DNA of 40,427 nucleotides from positions 1 to 40,427 of the forward strand of contig NZ_LZZT01000046.1 of the NCBI RefSeq assembly GCF_014170305.1, given 5' to 3'. The stretch's first letter is position 1; every line of letters begins with the position of its first letter. The notes below the pieces were generated by a model. That model searched no databases, was not told the origin of the DNA, and saw only the letters and a list, made by a program, of their open reading frames with translations. A program made the translations under genes and the position numbers. The stretch comes from Achromobacter sp. UMC71 (GTDB lineage Bacteria > Pseudomonadota > Gammaproteobacteria > Burkholderiales > Burkholderiaceae_B). Below are positions 1 through 7,644 of the stretch, piece by piece.

Positions 1-182
1 CCTTCGGCAAGCGTGAATTCGATGATGGGCATGTCGCGAACAATCGTTGAAAGGGAAATCGGGCCGTTCAGCCCTGGCCGCCGGGGGGGGCAATCCCCCC
101 GGCGGCCAGGGCTGAACGGCCCGATTTCCCTTTCAACGATTGTTCGCGACATGCCCATCATCGAATTCACGCTTGCCGAAGG
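1..182. repeat. 88-bp perfect inverted repeat (foldback) at window edge
   Basis: Bases 1-88 are the exact reverse complement of 95-182, with a six-base loop (89-94) inside a run of G then C. The right arm holds the leader and first 32 bases of the S4-protein gene, so the left arm is a mirror copy of that gene start. A perfect stem of this length that begins exactly at base 1 looks more like a foldback assembly or library artefact at a contig end than a natural regulatory structure. A real inverted duplication that continues to the left of the window cannot be excluded. Confidence 0.9.
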
Positions 183-372
183 CAGCCCCTATATTGAAAT
201 CAACCAGCTGCTCAAGGCCACCGGCGTGTGCGACAGCGGCGGCGCCGGCAAGATGCTGGTGGCCGACGGCCACGTAAGCGTGGGCGGCGTGGTGGAAAGC
301 CGCAAGACGGCCAAGATCCGGCCTGGCCAGATCGTCACCTGTGGCGACGTCCGCATCGTGGTGCGCGCATGA
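151..372 (+). CDS. S4-domain RNA-binding protein (YbcJ-like)
   Basis: A 73-residue protein made of almost nothing but an S4 RNA-binding fold. It has the typical stretch INQLLKATGVCDSGGAGKML, then ADGHVSVGG and a basic R-K-T-A-K-I-R-P-G segment. Family members of about 70 residues (E. coli YbcJ) are thought to bind structured RNA, possibly ribosomal; the exact target is not known. The ATG at 151 gives the normal family length. Reading further upstream only runs into the inverted repeat. The stop overlaps the next gene's start (ATGA), so the two are probably translationally coupled. The first 32 bases lie in the inverted repeat, so the leader may be unreliable. Confidence 0.85.
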   Translation: MPIIEFTLAEGSPYIEINQLLKATGVCDSGGAGKMLVADGHVSVGGVVESRKTAKIRPGQIVTCGDVRIVVRA

Positions 373-944
373 AGCTCAAGATGTCGCAGAACTCCATTTT
401 CGCGGTGCTGCTGCGCTCGCCGTGGTGGATGAGCGCGGGCGTGGCCGTGGTGCTGTCAGTGGGCGGTTTTGCCGCCCTGCCGCTGGACTATGCCGCCATG
501 GGCGTGTTCGCTGCCGTGCCGTTCGCCGTCATCGCCATCATGGCGGCCTACAAGCAGTTGCGCGCCCCGTCCGGCGCCCGCGTGGAGGCCGTGGCGCAAG
601 CGGCCGCCGCCATGTCCTGGAACGAATTTTCCGCCACCGTCGAAGCCGGTTTCAAGCGCGACGGCTGCGAGGTCGAACGGCTGCAGACGCCCGGCGCCGA
701 CTTCGCCCTGAGCAAGGACGGCCACGTCGCCCTGGTCAGCGCCAAGCGCTGGAAGGCCGCCCGCGTGGGCGTCGAACCCCTGCGCGAATTGCAGGCGGCG
801 CGGGAAAAGCGCGGCGCGCGCGAAGCCATCTACATCGCCCTGGGCGACGTGTCGGACTACGCGCTGCAATACGCCCGCGCCCAGGGCGTGTCGCTGATGA
901 CGGCGCCTGAACTGACCAAGCTGCTGCGCGACCTGAAGGCCTGA
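369..944 (+). CDS. Membrane-anchored restriction-endonuclease-like (Mrr-fold) protein
   Basis: A 191-residue protein. Two hydrophobic helices (about 19-38 and 42-60) are followed by a cytoplasmic domain resembling the Mrr/restriction-endonuclease fold. That domain has an SWNEFSATVEAGFKRDGCEVE helix-strand start, a candidate catalytic Asp (D111 in GADF) and a lysine strand VALVSAKRWKAARVGVEPL. Typical Mrr domains read Q-x-K or E-x-K here, whereas this one reads S-A-K (124-126), so catalysis is uncertain. It overlaps the S4 gene by four bases. Membrane-anchored Mrr-like proteins are known in proteobacteria, but their role is not established. It could be a DNA-binding or degraded nuclease rather than an active restriction enzyme. 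Confidence 0.75.
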   Translation: MKLKMSQNSIFAVLLRSPWWMSAGVAVVLSVGGFAALPLDYAAMGVFAAVPFAVIAIMAAYKQLRAPSGARVEAVAQAAAAMSWNEFSATVEAGFKRDGCEVERLQTPGADFALSKDGHVALVSAKRWKAARVGVEPLRELQAAREKRGAREAIYIALGDVSDYALQYARAQGVSLMTAPELTKLLRDLKA

Positions 945-1010
945 TCCGCGCCCGACCGCGGCGTGCGCGGCTGGCGCGGCCCGCTTGCCTGAACCTGGAG
1001 AACTCCCCGC

Positions 1011-1421
1011 ATGATCTATCGCCTGATGGCCGACGCAGTGCTGGTGCTGCATGGCCTGTTCGTCGCCTTCGTCGTGTTCGGCGGCCTGCTGGCCCTGTGG
1101 CGCTGGCGCCTGGCCTACCTGCACCTTCCCGCACTGGCCTGGGGTGCGATGGTGATCGGCATGGGCTGGATCTGCCCCCTGACGCCCCTGGAAGTCTCGC
1201 TGCGCCAGCAGGCTGGCCAGCAAGGCTACGGCGGCGGTTTCATCGAACACTACATCCTGGCCGCGATCTACCCGGACGGCCTGACGCGCAATGTGCAGAT
1301 CCTGCTGGCGGTCTTGCTGGTGGTGGGCAATCTCATCATCTACACGATGTGGGCCCGCCGCCGCCGCGCCAGCCGCGGCAAGCCCGCTGCGACCCTCCTC
1401 AGCCGACGCGCACGCTCGTAG
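1011..1421 (+). CDS. DUF2784 family membrane protein
   Basis: A 136-residue protein matching the DUF2784 pattern: an N-terminal helix with VLVLHGLFVAFVVFGG, a second helix containing WGAMVIGMGWICPLTPLE, a GGGFIEHYI stretch, and a last helix (about 93-115) before an Arg-rich cytoplasmic tail. It is an inner-membrane protein of unknown function, and the W-x-C-P-L-T-x-L-E motif is the family signature. A GGAG-like ribosome site precedes the ATG at 1011. It sits between the Mrr-like and TPR genes on the same strand but is separated from both by short gaps, so operon membership is possible and not proven. Confidence 0.85.
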   Translation: MIYRLMADAVLVLHGLFVAFVVFGGLLALWRWRLAYLHLPALAWGAMVIGMGWICPLTPLEVSLRQQAGQQGYGGGFIEHYILAAIYPDGLTRNVQILLAVLLVVGNLIIYTMWARRRRASRGKPAATLLSRRARS

Positions 1422-1454
1422 GCGACGGCCTTTTCCCTGCATCCGGAGTTCCGC

Positions 1455-3338
1455 ATGAGCTTCCTGAAGAAAATCCTCGGCCAACAACCCACGCCGCCTG
1501 CCGCCGAAGCCGAAGCAGCTCCCGTCAGCGATCCGGCACAAGACCCCAACCTGATCCGCGCCTACGACGCCTATGGCCGCGAAATCTTCGTGACCCGCGA
1601 GCAATGGCGCGAGAACGTGCTGGCCGGCGCCATCGAACAGCACTGGAACGACGCCGATTCGCTGTCCGGGCTGATCATCCAGTCGCTGGGCGATGGCTTT
1701 GCCGACGACATGCTCAAGCCCGCCGAGCGTCTGATTGAACTGGAGCCCGGCGCGGAACGCGCGGTGGTGCTGCTGGCCATCGTCTACATGAAGACCAGCC
1801 GGCTGGACGACAGCGAACGCGTCCTGCTGGAATTCATGCGGCAGCACGGTGAAACCGGCGTCACGCTGACCAACCTGGCCAAGATCCAGGACGAACGCGG
1901 CGACGAAGCCGGCGCCCTGGCCACCCTGTGGCGCGCGCTGGAACACGATCCCAACCAGGAAAACGGCCTGGGCTGGTACGAAGCCATCCACCGCGAACAC
2001 GGCGGCGATGTCGCGGGCGTCACCGCCATGCGCAAAGTCGCGGCCCTGCCCGGCAGCTGGCGCGCGCAGCTGTGGCTGGCCCATGCCGAGCTGGGCGCGC
2101 ACAACCTGGCCGGCGCGATCAAGCTCTACCAGGAAGCCCTGGCCCGCGCCGGCTCGCCCACGCCCGCCGGCCTGCTGATGCAAATGAGCGCCGACCTGGG
2201 CAATGCCGGCGCCATCGAACCGATCCTGCAACTGGCCGGCCCGCGCTTCGATGCCGCGGCGCACGGCGTCATGGTCGGCAACAACCTGATCCGCGCCCAT
2301 GCCGAACTGGGCCAATACGACCAGGCCCGCCGCATTCTCGAGCAGCTCTACGCGCAGCAGCGCCCCGACTGGCAGGAAAACCTGTCGTACTGGGATACCG
2401 AACTGGCGCGCGCTACCCTGGGCGACGGCACCTTGGCCGAACCCGATCAGATGCGCTTTGCCATGCTGCTGGGCCGCGGCCCGGTCTGGCTGGCGCCCGA
2501 GTCGCCGGCCGCCAAGCTGTTCGACCCGATTCCGCCCAACCGCCCGCTGGTGTCGTTCCTGGGCGGGTCGGCTGAAATCGGCAACGCGCCTGACCATGCC
2601 GAGCGGCAACTGGCCGACGCCACCGGCCGCCTGAGCCGCGCGCTGCCGCTGTATTTCAACGAACAATTGGCGCTGCGCTGCGGCCTGCGCACGCAAACGC
2701 TGGTGCCATGGCTGACGCAACCGGACCCCGGCTTCGTGCTCAGCGGCGCGGCGTGGGACGACGCCGATGCCATCCGCTACGCCCAGCAATGCGAAGCGCA
2801 AAGCGACTTCGTCGTGATTTCTCACCTGGTCACCACCGCCGAACCCTGGCAGGCCCACGTGCGCGTGCTGCGCACCGACGACGAGGAATGCATCGGCACG
2901 GTATCGGCCCGATTCCCCATGGCCGAGCCCGCCGCCGCCCTGCAGCAGCTGACCGAAGACCTGGTGGCGCTGATTGCGCGCGCCGCGGCGCTTAGCCCCA
3001 AGAACGCCCCGGCGAACTACACGGTGCCCGACGGCGCGTCGTTCCCGCGCTACCTGCTGCGGCTGGAGCAATTGCTGGCGGTGCGCTGCAATGGCGCCGA
3101 CGATAGCCGGCCCGGCCAGCTGAACGGCGAACGCGAGATCATCGACGGCAATATCCGCCAATGCCTGGACTTTCCGCACAGCCTCAACGTGCGCCTGCTG
3201 TTGGCGCAGACCGTGCGCGCCATGAAGCAGCTCCGGCCGGACGTGGTGCAGGAATTCGAAGAAAAGATCGCGCGGCTGCAGCGGGAACAGCCCTTGCCGC
3301 CCGAGGCGCAGGCGGCCGTGCAGGCGCTGCTGGCTTAA
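1455..3338 (+). CDS. Tetratricopeptide-repeat protein
   Basis: A 627-residue soluble protein. The first 20 residues (MSFLKKILGQQP, then Pro/Ala/Glu) look like a flexible tail. Residues about 75-330 contain helical pairs with TPR spacing, for example ERAVVLLAIVYMKTSRLDDSERVLLEF, TLTNLAKIQDERGDEAGALATLWRALEHDPN and LIRAHAELGQYDQARRILEQLY. The C-terminal half (about 340-627) is not TPR-like and I do not recognise it; it includes VSFLGGSAE and a conserved-looking SHLVTTAEPWQAHVRVLRTDD strand region. TPR domains mediate protein binding, and the partner is unknown. The gene runs convergently into the acyl-CoA dehydrogenase. Confidence 0.8.
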   Translation: MSFLKKILGQQPTPPAAEAEAAPVSDPAQDPNLIRAYDAYGREIFVTREQWRENVLAGAIEQHWNDADSLSGLIIQSLGDGFADDMLKPAERLIELEPGAERAVVLLAIVYMKTSRLDDSERVLLEFMRQHGETGVTLTNLAKIQDERGDEAGALATLWRALEHDPNQENGLGWYEAIHREHGGDVAGVTAMRKVAALPGSWRAQLWLAHAELGAHNLAGAIKLYQEALARAGSPTPAGLLMQMSADLGNAGAIEPILQLAGPRFDAAAHGVMVGNNLIRAHAELGQYDQARRILEQLYAQQRPDWQENLSYWDTELARATLGDGTLAEPDQMRFAMLLGRGPVWLAPESPAAKLFDPIPPNRPLVSFLGGSAEIGNAPDHAERQLADATGRLSRALPLYFNEQLALRCGLRTQTLVPWLTQPDPGFVLSGAAWDDADAIRYAQQCEAQSDFVVISHLVTTAEPWQAHVRVLRTDDEECIGTVSARFPMAEPAAALQQLTEDLVALIARAAALSPKNAPANYTVPDGASFPRYLLRLEQLLAVRCNGADDSRPGQLNGEREIIDGNIRQCLDFPHSLNVRLLLAQTVRAMKQLRPDVVQEFEEKIARLQREQPLPPEAQAAVQALLA

Positions 3339-3418
3339 GGAGGCTGGCGGCGGCGCAATCGGGCCGCCGCGCCCTGCTCTGGATGCCGCCGCGCCAACGC
3401 CATGATGGGCGGGCGCCT

Positions 3419-4546
3419 TTACAGCGCGCGGGCGATCACCAGGCGCTGGATATCGCTGGTGCCTTCATAGATCTGGCACACCCGCACATCCCGGTAAATG
3501 CGTTCCACGGGAAAGTCGGCCAGGTAGCCATAGCCGCCTAGCGTCTGGATCGCGGCCGAGCAGACCTTTTCGGCCATTTCCGAGGCGAACAGCTTGGCCA
3601 TCGATGCCTCGGTCAGCGCCGGCCTGCCGGCCTCGCGCAGCGCCGCGGCATGCAGCACCATCTGGCGCGCCGCGTGAATCTGCGTGGCCATGTCGGCCAG
3701 CCGGAACGACACCGCCTGGTGTTCCATGATGGGCTTGCCGAAAGCCTGGCGGTCGCGCGCATAGTCGCGCGCGCATTCAAACGCCGCGCGGGCCATGCCC
3801 ACCGATTGCGACGCGATGCCGATGCGCCCGCCTTCCAGGTTGGACAGGGCGATCTTGTAGCCCTCGCCCTCTTCGCCCAGGCGCCACGCCGCCGGAATGC
3901 GCATGTCTTCAAAGGCGATCTGGCAGGTGTCCGACAGATGCTGGCCCAGCTTGTCTTCCACGCGGACCACCTGGTAGCCCGGCGTGTCGGTCGGCACGAT
4001 GAACGCCGAAATGCCGCGCTTGCCGGCCTGCGGATCGGTCACGGCGAACACGATCACCGTCTGTCCGGTACGGCCCGAGGTGATGAACTGCTTGGCGCCG
4101 TTGATCACGTAGTGGTCGCCGTCACGCACCGCGCGGGTGCGCAGGCTGCTGGCATCCGACCCGGCCTGCGGCTCGGTCAGCGCGAAGCCGCCGATATGCT
4201 GGCCCGTGGCCAGCGGCCGCAGGAACTGTTCTTTCTGGGCATCGGTGCCGTACTTCAGGATGGGCATGCAGGCCACCGAATTGTGCACGCTCATGATGGT
4301 GGAGCAGGCGCCGTTGCCGGCCGCGATTTCCTCCAGCGCGACCGCGTACGACAGATAGCCGCTGGCGTTGCCGTCCCATTCCTCGGGCACCAGCATGCCG
4401 AAAAAGCCCAGCTGGACCATCTCGGCGATGGCGTCGGCCGGATAGTGGTGCTCGCGGTCCCAGCGTTCGGAATTGGGCGCCAGGCGTTCCTGGGCGAAAC
4501 GGCGCGCCATGTCCTGGACGCTGAGCTGTTCTTCGGTCAAAAGCAT
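3419..4546 (-). CDS. Acyl-CoA dehydrogenase
   Basis: A 375-residue FAD enzyme that oxidises an acyl-CoA to the 2-enoyl-CoA and passes electrons to electron-transfer flavoprotein. All family landmarks are present: an N-terminal helical domain ([21 protein letters not shown]), the FAD/substrate signature [15 protein letters not shown], the middle beta domain, the helix [21 protein letters not shown], and the C-terminal [16 protein letters not shown] with the catalytic-base Glu near position 361. The length is normal. The ATG at 4546 follows a perfect AGGAGA ribosome site; the frame stays open upstream but has no better start. Substrate chain length cannot be read from the sequence. Short- or branched-chain enzymes look most similar. 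Confidence 0.92.
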   Translation of the reverse strand: MLLTEEQLSVQDMARRFAQERLAPNSERWDREHHYPADAIAEMVQLGFFGMLVPEEWDGNASGYLSYAVALEEIAAGNGACSTIMSVHNSVACMPILKYGTDAQKEQFLRPLATGQHIGGFALTEPQAGSDASSLRTRAVRDGDHYVINGAKQFITSGRTGQTVIVFAVTDPQAGKRGISAFIVPTDTPGYQVVRVEDKLGQHLSDTCQIAFEDMRIPAAWRLGEEGEGYKIALSNLEGGRIGIASQSVGMARAAFECARDYARDRQAFGKPIMEHQAVSFRLADMATQIHAARQMVLHAAALREAGRPALTEASMAKLFASEMAEKVCSAAIQTLGGYGYLADFPVERIYRDVRVCQIYEGTSDIQRLVIARAL

Positions 4547-4704
4547 GTTCGGTCTCCTGTGCGGGCAGTTCCAGGCTGGCGCGGGTGGGCGCCGCCCGTG
4601 TTTTCTTGCGCGGGCCGAACGCCTGGGATGCAGGCGCGGCACGATTGCGAGAATACACCGGCCAGGACGCCGGCCAGGCTCGCAAGCGGCCTGCTCGGCC
4701 GTCT

Positions 4705-5190
4705 TTAACCGCAGTGCGGATCGTGGTCGGGGTGCTGGCCCGGGAGCAGCCCCCGGTACTCGGGATGCTGCTTCAGGCGTTCCTGGAAGTCCCGCGCCAG
4801 CTGGTCGATGCGGATGGTCGAAAAGCGCGCCAGCAACAGCCGGCGCGACTCGGACAGCGCGCCGTCCAGCCCGGCATTGACCGCTTGCTCGACCAGGCAC
4901 TTGGGTTCGCTGTCGGCCAGGCCCAACGCAAAGATCGGCGGCTCGCCCAGCGCCTGGTAGACGTCCAGCAGCGTCAGCTCGGACAGCTTGCGCGTCAGCA
5001 CCCAGCCGCCGCCGTGGCCCTTTTCGGACTGCACATAGCCGCGTTCGCGCAGGCCGGACATCATGCGCCGCACCACCACGGGATTGGTATTGAGCATCTT
5101 GCCGATGCTCTCGGAGGTCAGCGGCGCGTCGTGCTCGGCCATGTGGATCAGCACGTGCAGCATGCGTGACAGGCGGTTGTCGCTACGCAT
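4705..5190 (-). CDS. Rrf2-family transcriptional regulator
   Basis: A 161-residue winged-helix regulator. The N-terminal part ([51 protein letters not shown]) followed by KGHGGGWVL is the Rrf2 hallmark. IscR and NsrR in this family carry three clustered cysteines for an iron-sulfur cluster. Here the middle region has a single Cys (EPKC) and there is one more at the C-terminus (HCG), so a cluster is unlikely and thiol or ligand sensing is more plausible (inference). It is divergent from a CPYC flavoenzyme, with a matched pair of inverted 11-mers between them, which suggests it represses that gene and itself. Confidence 0.9.
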   Translation of the reverse strand: MRSDNRLSRMLHVLIHMAEHDAPLTSESIGKMLNTNPVVVRRMMSGLRERGYVQSEKGHGGGWVLTRKLSELTLLDVYQALGEPPIFALGLADSEPKCLVEQAVNAGLDGALSESRRLLLARFSTIRIDQLARDFQERLKQHPEYRGLLPGQHPDHDPHCG

Positions 5191-5222
5191 CGGAGAGGGA
5201 TTCCAGGTTCATCGATTGAAAC

Positions 5223-5267
5223 ATTATAAGTTGCGTGAAACCGCGCGATCGACTTATCATGCAACTT
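5223..5267. promoter_or_regulatory. Divergent control region with inverted Rrf2-type half-sites
   Basis: In the 96-bp gap between the Rrf2 gene and the flavoenzyme, AAGTTGCGTGA (5228-5238) is mirrored by the complement of AAGTTGCATGA (5257-5267), with one mismatch and 18 bp between them. The flanks are AT-rich. On the minus strand 5223-5228 reads TATAAT, a consensus -10 for the regulator gene. TATCAT (5256-5261) could be a -10 for the flavoenzyme. Overlap of the half-sites with both promoter elements suits a repressor. That Rrf2 is the protein bound here is an inference. Confidence 0.6.
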
Positions 5268-5286
5268 TTAAAGTATCGAGAAAGCC

Positions 5287-6204
5287 ATGCAACTGGATAT
5301 CCGCCCCCCGCGCTATGACGCCATCGTTGTCGGCGGCAGCTTCGCCGGCCTGTCCGCCGCCATGCAGTTGGCGCGCGCCCGCCGCCGCATCGCCCTGGTG
5401 GATGCCGGCCGGCCGCGCAACCGCTATGCCGCCCGTTCGCACGGCTTCCTGGGCCTGGACGGCAAATCCCCCACCGAAATCGTGCGCCTGGGCCGCCGGC
5501 AACTGGCCGCCTACCCCACGGTGGAATTCATCGACGGCACCGCCGCCCACGCCGAGGAATCGGCGGGACGTTTCCTCGTCACCATGGAGGACGGCAGCGT
5601 CCTGCATGGCGCCCGCCTGGTCCTGGCCACCGGCATGCGCGACGAGCTGCCCGCCCTGCCCGGCCTGCAGGAACGCTGGGGGCAGACCGTGCTGCACTGC
5701 CCCTATTGCCACGGCTACGAAGTGGCGGACCGTCCGCTGGGCGTGCTGGCGGCGCACCCCTTGTCCGCGCACCAGGCGGCGCTGCTGCCCGACTGGGGCC
5801 CCACCACCTACTTCACCCAGGGCGAATTCGAGCCCGACTCGGAGCAGACGGCCTTGCTGACCGCGCGCGGCGTACGGATCGAACGCACCCCGGTGGTGAA
5901 CCTGCTGGGCCCGGCGCCGCAGATCGACGCGGTGCAACTGGCCGATGGCCGCCGCCTGCTGATCAATGCGCTGTTCGTGGCGGCCCGCGTGCACATGGCC
6001 AGCCCGCTGGCCATGCAACTGGGTTGCGCCTTCGATCAAGGGCCGATGGGGCCGTACCTGCGGGTCGACGATTTCAAGCAAACGACTGTGCCCGGTGTCT
6101 TTGCCGCGGGCGATGCCACGCTGCCGATGGCCAACGCGACCTTGGCCAGCGCCTCGGGCGTCATGGCGGGGGCCGGCGCGCACAACTCGCTGGTGCGGGG
6201 GTGA
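5287..6204 (+). CDS. Thioredoxin-reductase-like FAD flavoprotein (CPYCHGYE type)
   Basis: A 305-residue protein. The N-terminal FAD motif is AIVVGGSFAGLSAAMQLARA, the redox pair is C138/C141 in HCPYCHGYE, and the C-terminal FAD contact is VPGVFAAGDATLP. The overall fold matches low-molecular-weight thioredoxin reductase. Two things differ from true thioredoxin reductase. The redox motif is CPYCHGYE rather than CATCDG. The segment after it, where a GGGxSA-type NADPH motif is expected, reads LGVLAAHPLSAHQAAL. Dithiol oxidases such as HlmI and GliT share the CxxCHG type motif. It may therefore be a dithiol oxidase or a reductase using another donor. Divergent Rrf2 regulator. Confidence 0.85.
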   Translation: MQLDIRPPRYDAIVVGGSFAGLSAAMQLARARRRIALVDAGRPRNRYAARSHGFLGLDGKSPTEIVRLGRRQLAAYPTVEFIDGTAAHAEESAGRFLVTMEDGSVLHGARLVLATGMRDELPALPGLQERWGQTVLHCPYCHGYEVADRPLGVLAAHPLSAHQAALLPDWGPTTYFTQGEFEPDSEQTALLTARGVRIERTPVVNLLGPAPQIDAVQLADGRRLLINALFVAARVHMASPLAMQLGCAFDQGPMGPYLRVDDFKQTTVPGVFAAGDATLPMANATLASASGVMAGAGAHNSLVRG

Positions 6205-6234
6205 CGCCGGCGCGGCGCAACGAACGCTATCGTC

Positions 6235-7644
6235 TCAGGTGCACTGCCAAAGATGCCCGCTAACGCGGCAATGCGCGCACCAGAAGGTGTAATTGCAGCC
6301 GCCGCTGCCCCAGAGCCATTCGCCGCCGCCTTCCTGCGGCAAGTCAGAATCCAGCTGCATCGCGTAGTCCATGTGCTTGCCGCAATCGGGGCACGGCGGA
6401 TATTCCCCCTGCTGCACCCAGCTGGGCGGCCCGCCCACACGGCTCAGGTTCTGGCGGCTGTTGGAATCGCCCCAGTCCTGCCAGGCCCACCGCGCAGGGG
6501 CCTGGAACAGCGTCACGTCGGCCTCCAGCAAGGGCTCGGCGGGAAACTCCGGCGTCCACGGCTCGGCGCGTTGCTGCGACGGATGCGCCTGGGGCGCGCC
6601 CTGATCGTCGTGGCGGAAGAACAGCACCGACGCGTCCCTCTCCCAGCCTTGGCAGGACAGGCAGGTCGCCAATTCCAGCGGCGTATCGCAAGCAATGCCA
6701 GCCAACGCCGGTTGCGGCAGCGCCAGCAGCCGGTGCAACGGGCCGTGGCACAGGCCGCAGGTCGCGGTCAAGGCGCCGCCCATGCGGCCTTGCGTGATCG
6801 TGGCGGCGTCGGCCTGTGCGTCGATGCCAGCAGCCCCCGGCTCTGCGGAGGTCGCGGGCCTGCCGGTACGCACCGGATCAACACGGCATCCCGCCACGCC
6901 CCATGTCGGATGCAGCCGGTGAATCTCGCGCCGCCAGGCTGGCTGCGAGGCCTCCATCAGCTTGCGCTGCGCCGCGCTGAAACCGATGTGCAGCGGCCGC
7001 TCGCCGTGCAGCGCACGCGCCTGTCCATTGTCATCGGCATAGCCCACCGCCATCAGCCAATAGATGCCGTTCGGGTCATCCGGCGCCGCGAACACCCTGC
7101 GCCAGACATCCAGCACCAGCGCTGGCTGGCGCGAATGCAACACGGCGCGGGCGCGCAAATGTTCCAACGAGCCCTCTTCCGCCTCTGGCCCGACCTGCGC
7201 CAGCCAGTTACGCGCCGTCTCAGCGTCCAGCGCGCGCCAGGCGAAATCCACCCCAAAGCGCGGTCCGCCCTGGCCCTGATGCGCGGCCCTCAGCAGGCGA
7301 TCCCAATCATCGGCGAACACCTCAGGCCATTGCACCGCAGCGGAATCCAGCACTTCCGCCAAGGCCTTGGACGTCTCGCCCTGCCTGGACCGCTGCCACG
7401 CCTGCCGCAGCGTGTCGGCGTAGGTGGCGTCATCCATCAGGTCCAGCGCGGCGTCAATGAAGGTGGCGTGTTCATGCCCCAGATCCAGGAACCGAGTGAC
7501 CAGCTCGCCCAGCGCCTGCGGGTCATCGCGCCGCAAGCGCAGCACCTGGCCCATGGGGTCGTTGTTCTTCCAGCCAAGGCGCGCAAAGGCGTCCACGATC
7601 TGGGCCGGCGACATCGCGCCGCCGGCCTGTTGCTTGTCCGTCAT
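6235..7644 (-). CDS. DUF1963/YwqG-like protein with cysteine pairs
   Basis: A 469-residue protein. Residues about 1-200 are alpha-helical with no motif I know. The C-terminal part has four CxxC-type pairs (TCGLC, TCLSC, PPCPDC, WCAHC) and a segment GGPPSWVQQGEYPPCPDCGK followed by MDYAMQLDSDLP, ending in SGHLWQCT. That ending resembles DUF1963/YwqG domains, and the pairs suggest bound zinc. The function is unknown. The ATG at 7644 overlaps the stop of the DUF2971 gene (ATGA), so the two are one translationally coupled unit. YwqG-like proteins are often found near polymorphic toxins, but no toxin is visible here. Confidence 0.65.
   Translation of the reverse strand: MTDKQQAGGAMSPAQIVDAFARLGWKNNDPMGQVLRLRRDDPQALGELVTRFLDLGHEHATFIDAALDLMDDATYADTLRQAWQRSRQGETSKALAEVLDSAAVQWPEVFADDWDRLLRAAHQGQGGPRFGVDFAWRALDAETARNWLAQVGPEAEEGSLEHLRARAVLHSRQPALVLDVWRRVFAAPDDPNGIYWLMAVGYADDNGQARALHGERPLHIGFSAAQRKLMEASQPAWRREIHRLHPTWGVAGCRVDPVRTGRPATSAEPGAAGIDAQADAATITQGRMGGALTATCGLCHGPLHRLLALPQPALAGIACDTPLELATCLSCQGWERDASVLFFRHDDQGAPQAHPSQQRAEPWTPEFPAEPLLEADVTLFQAPARWAWQDWGDSNSRQNLSRVGGPPSWVQQGEYPPCPDCGKHMDYAMQLDSDLPQEGGGEWLWGSGGCNYTFWCAHCRVSGHLWQCT

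Noticed and set aside
456..3179. A 907-codon open frame on the minus strand opposite the Mrr-like, DUF2784 and TPR genes
   Set aside because: It lies wholly antisense to well-supported genes, has a low-complexity Gln/Ala/Gly/Arg/Val composition typical of GC-rich shadow frames, and shows no domain.
3348..3377. A GC-rich hairpin between the convergent TPR and acyl-CoA dehydrogenase genes
   Set aside because: The stem is short with an irregular loop and there is no T run on either strand, so terminator function cannot be supported.
3650..4708. A 352-codon plus-strand frame opposite the acyl-CoA dehydrogenase
   Set aside because: Antisense shadow of a strongly recognised enzyme, and it has the same His/Arg/Gly/Ala-rich composition as other shadows.
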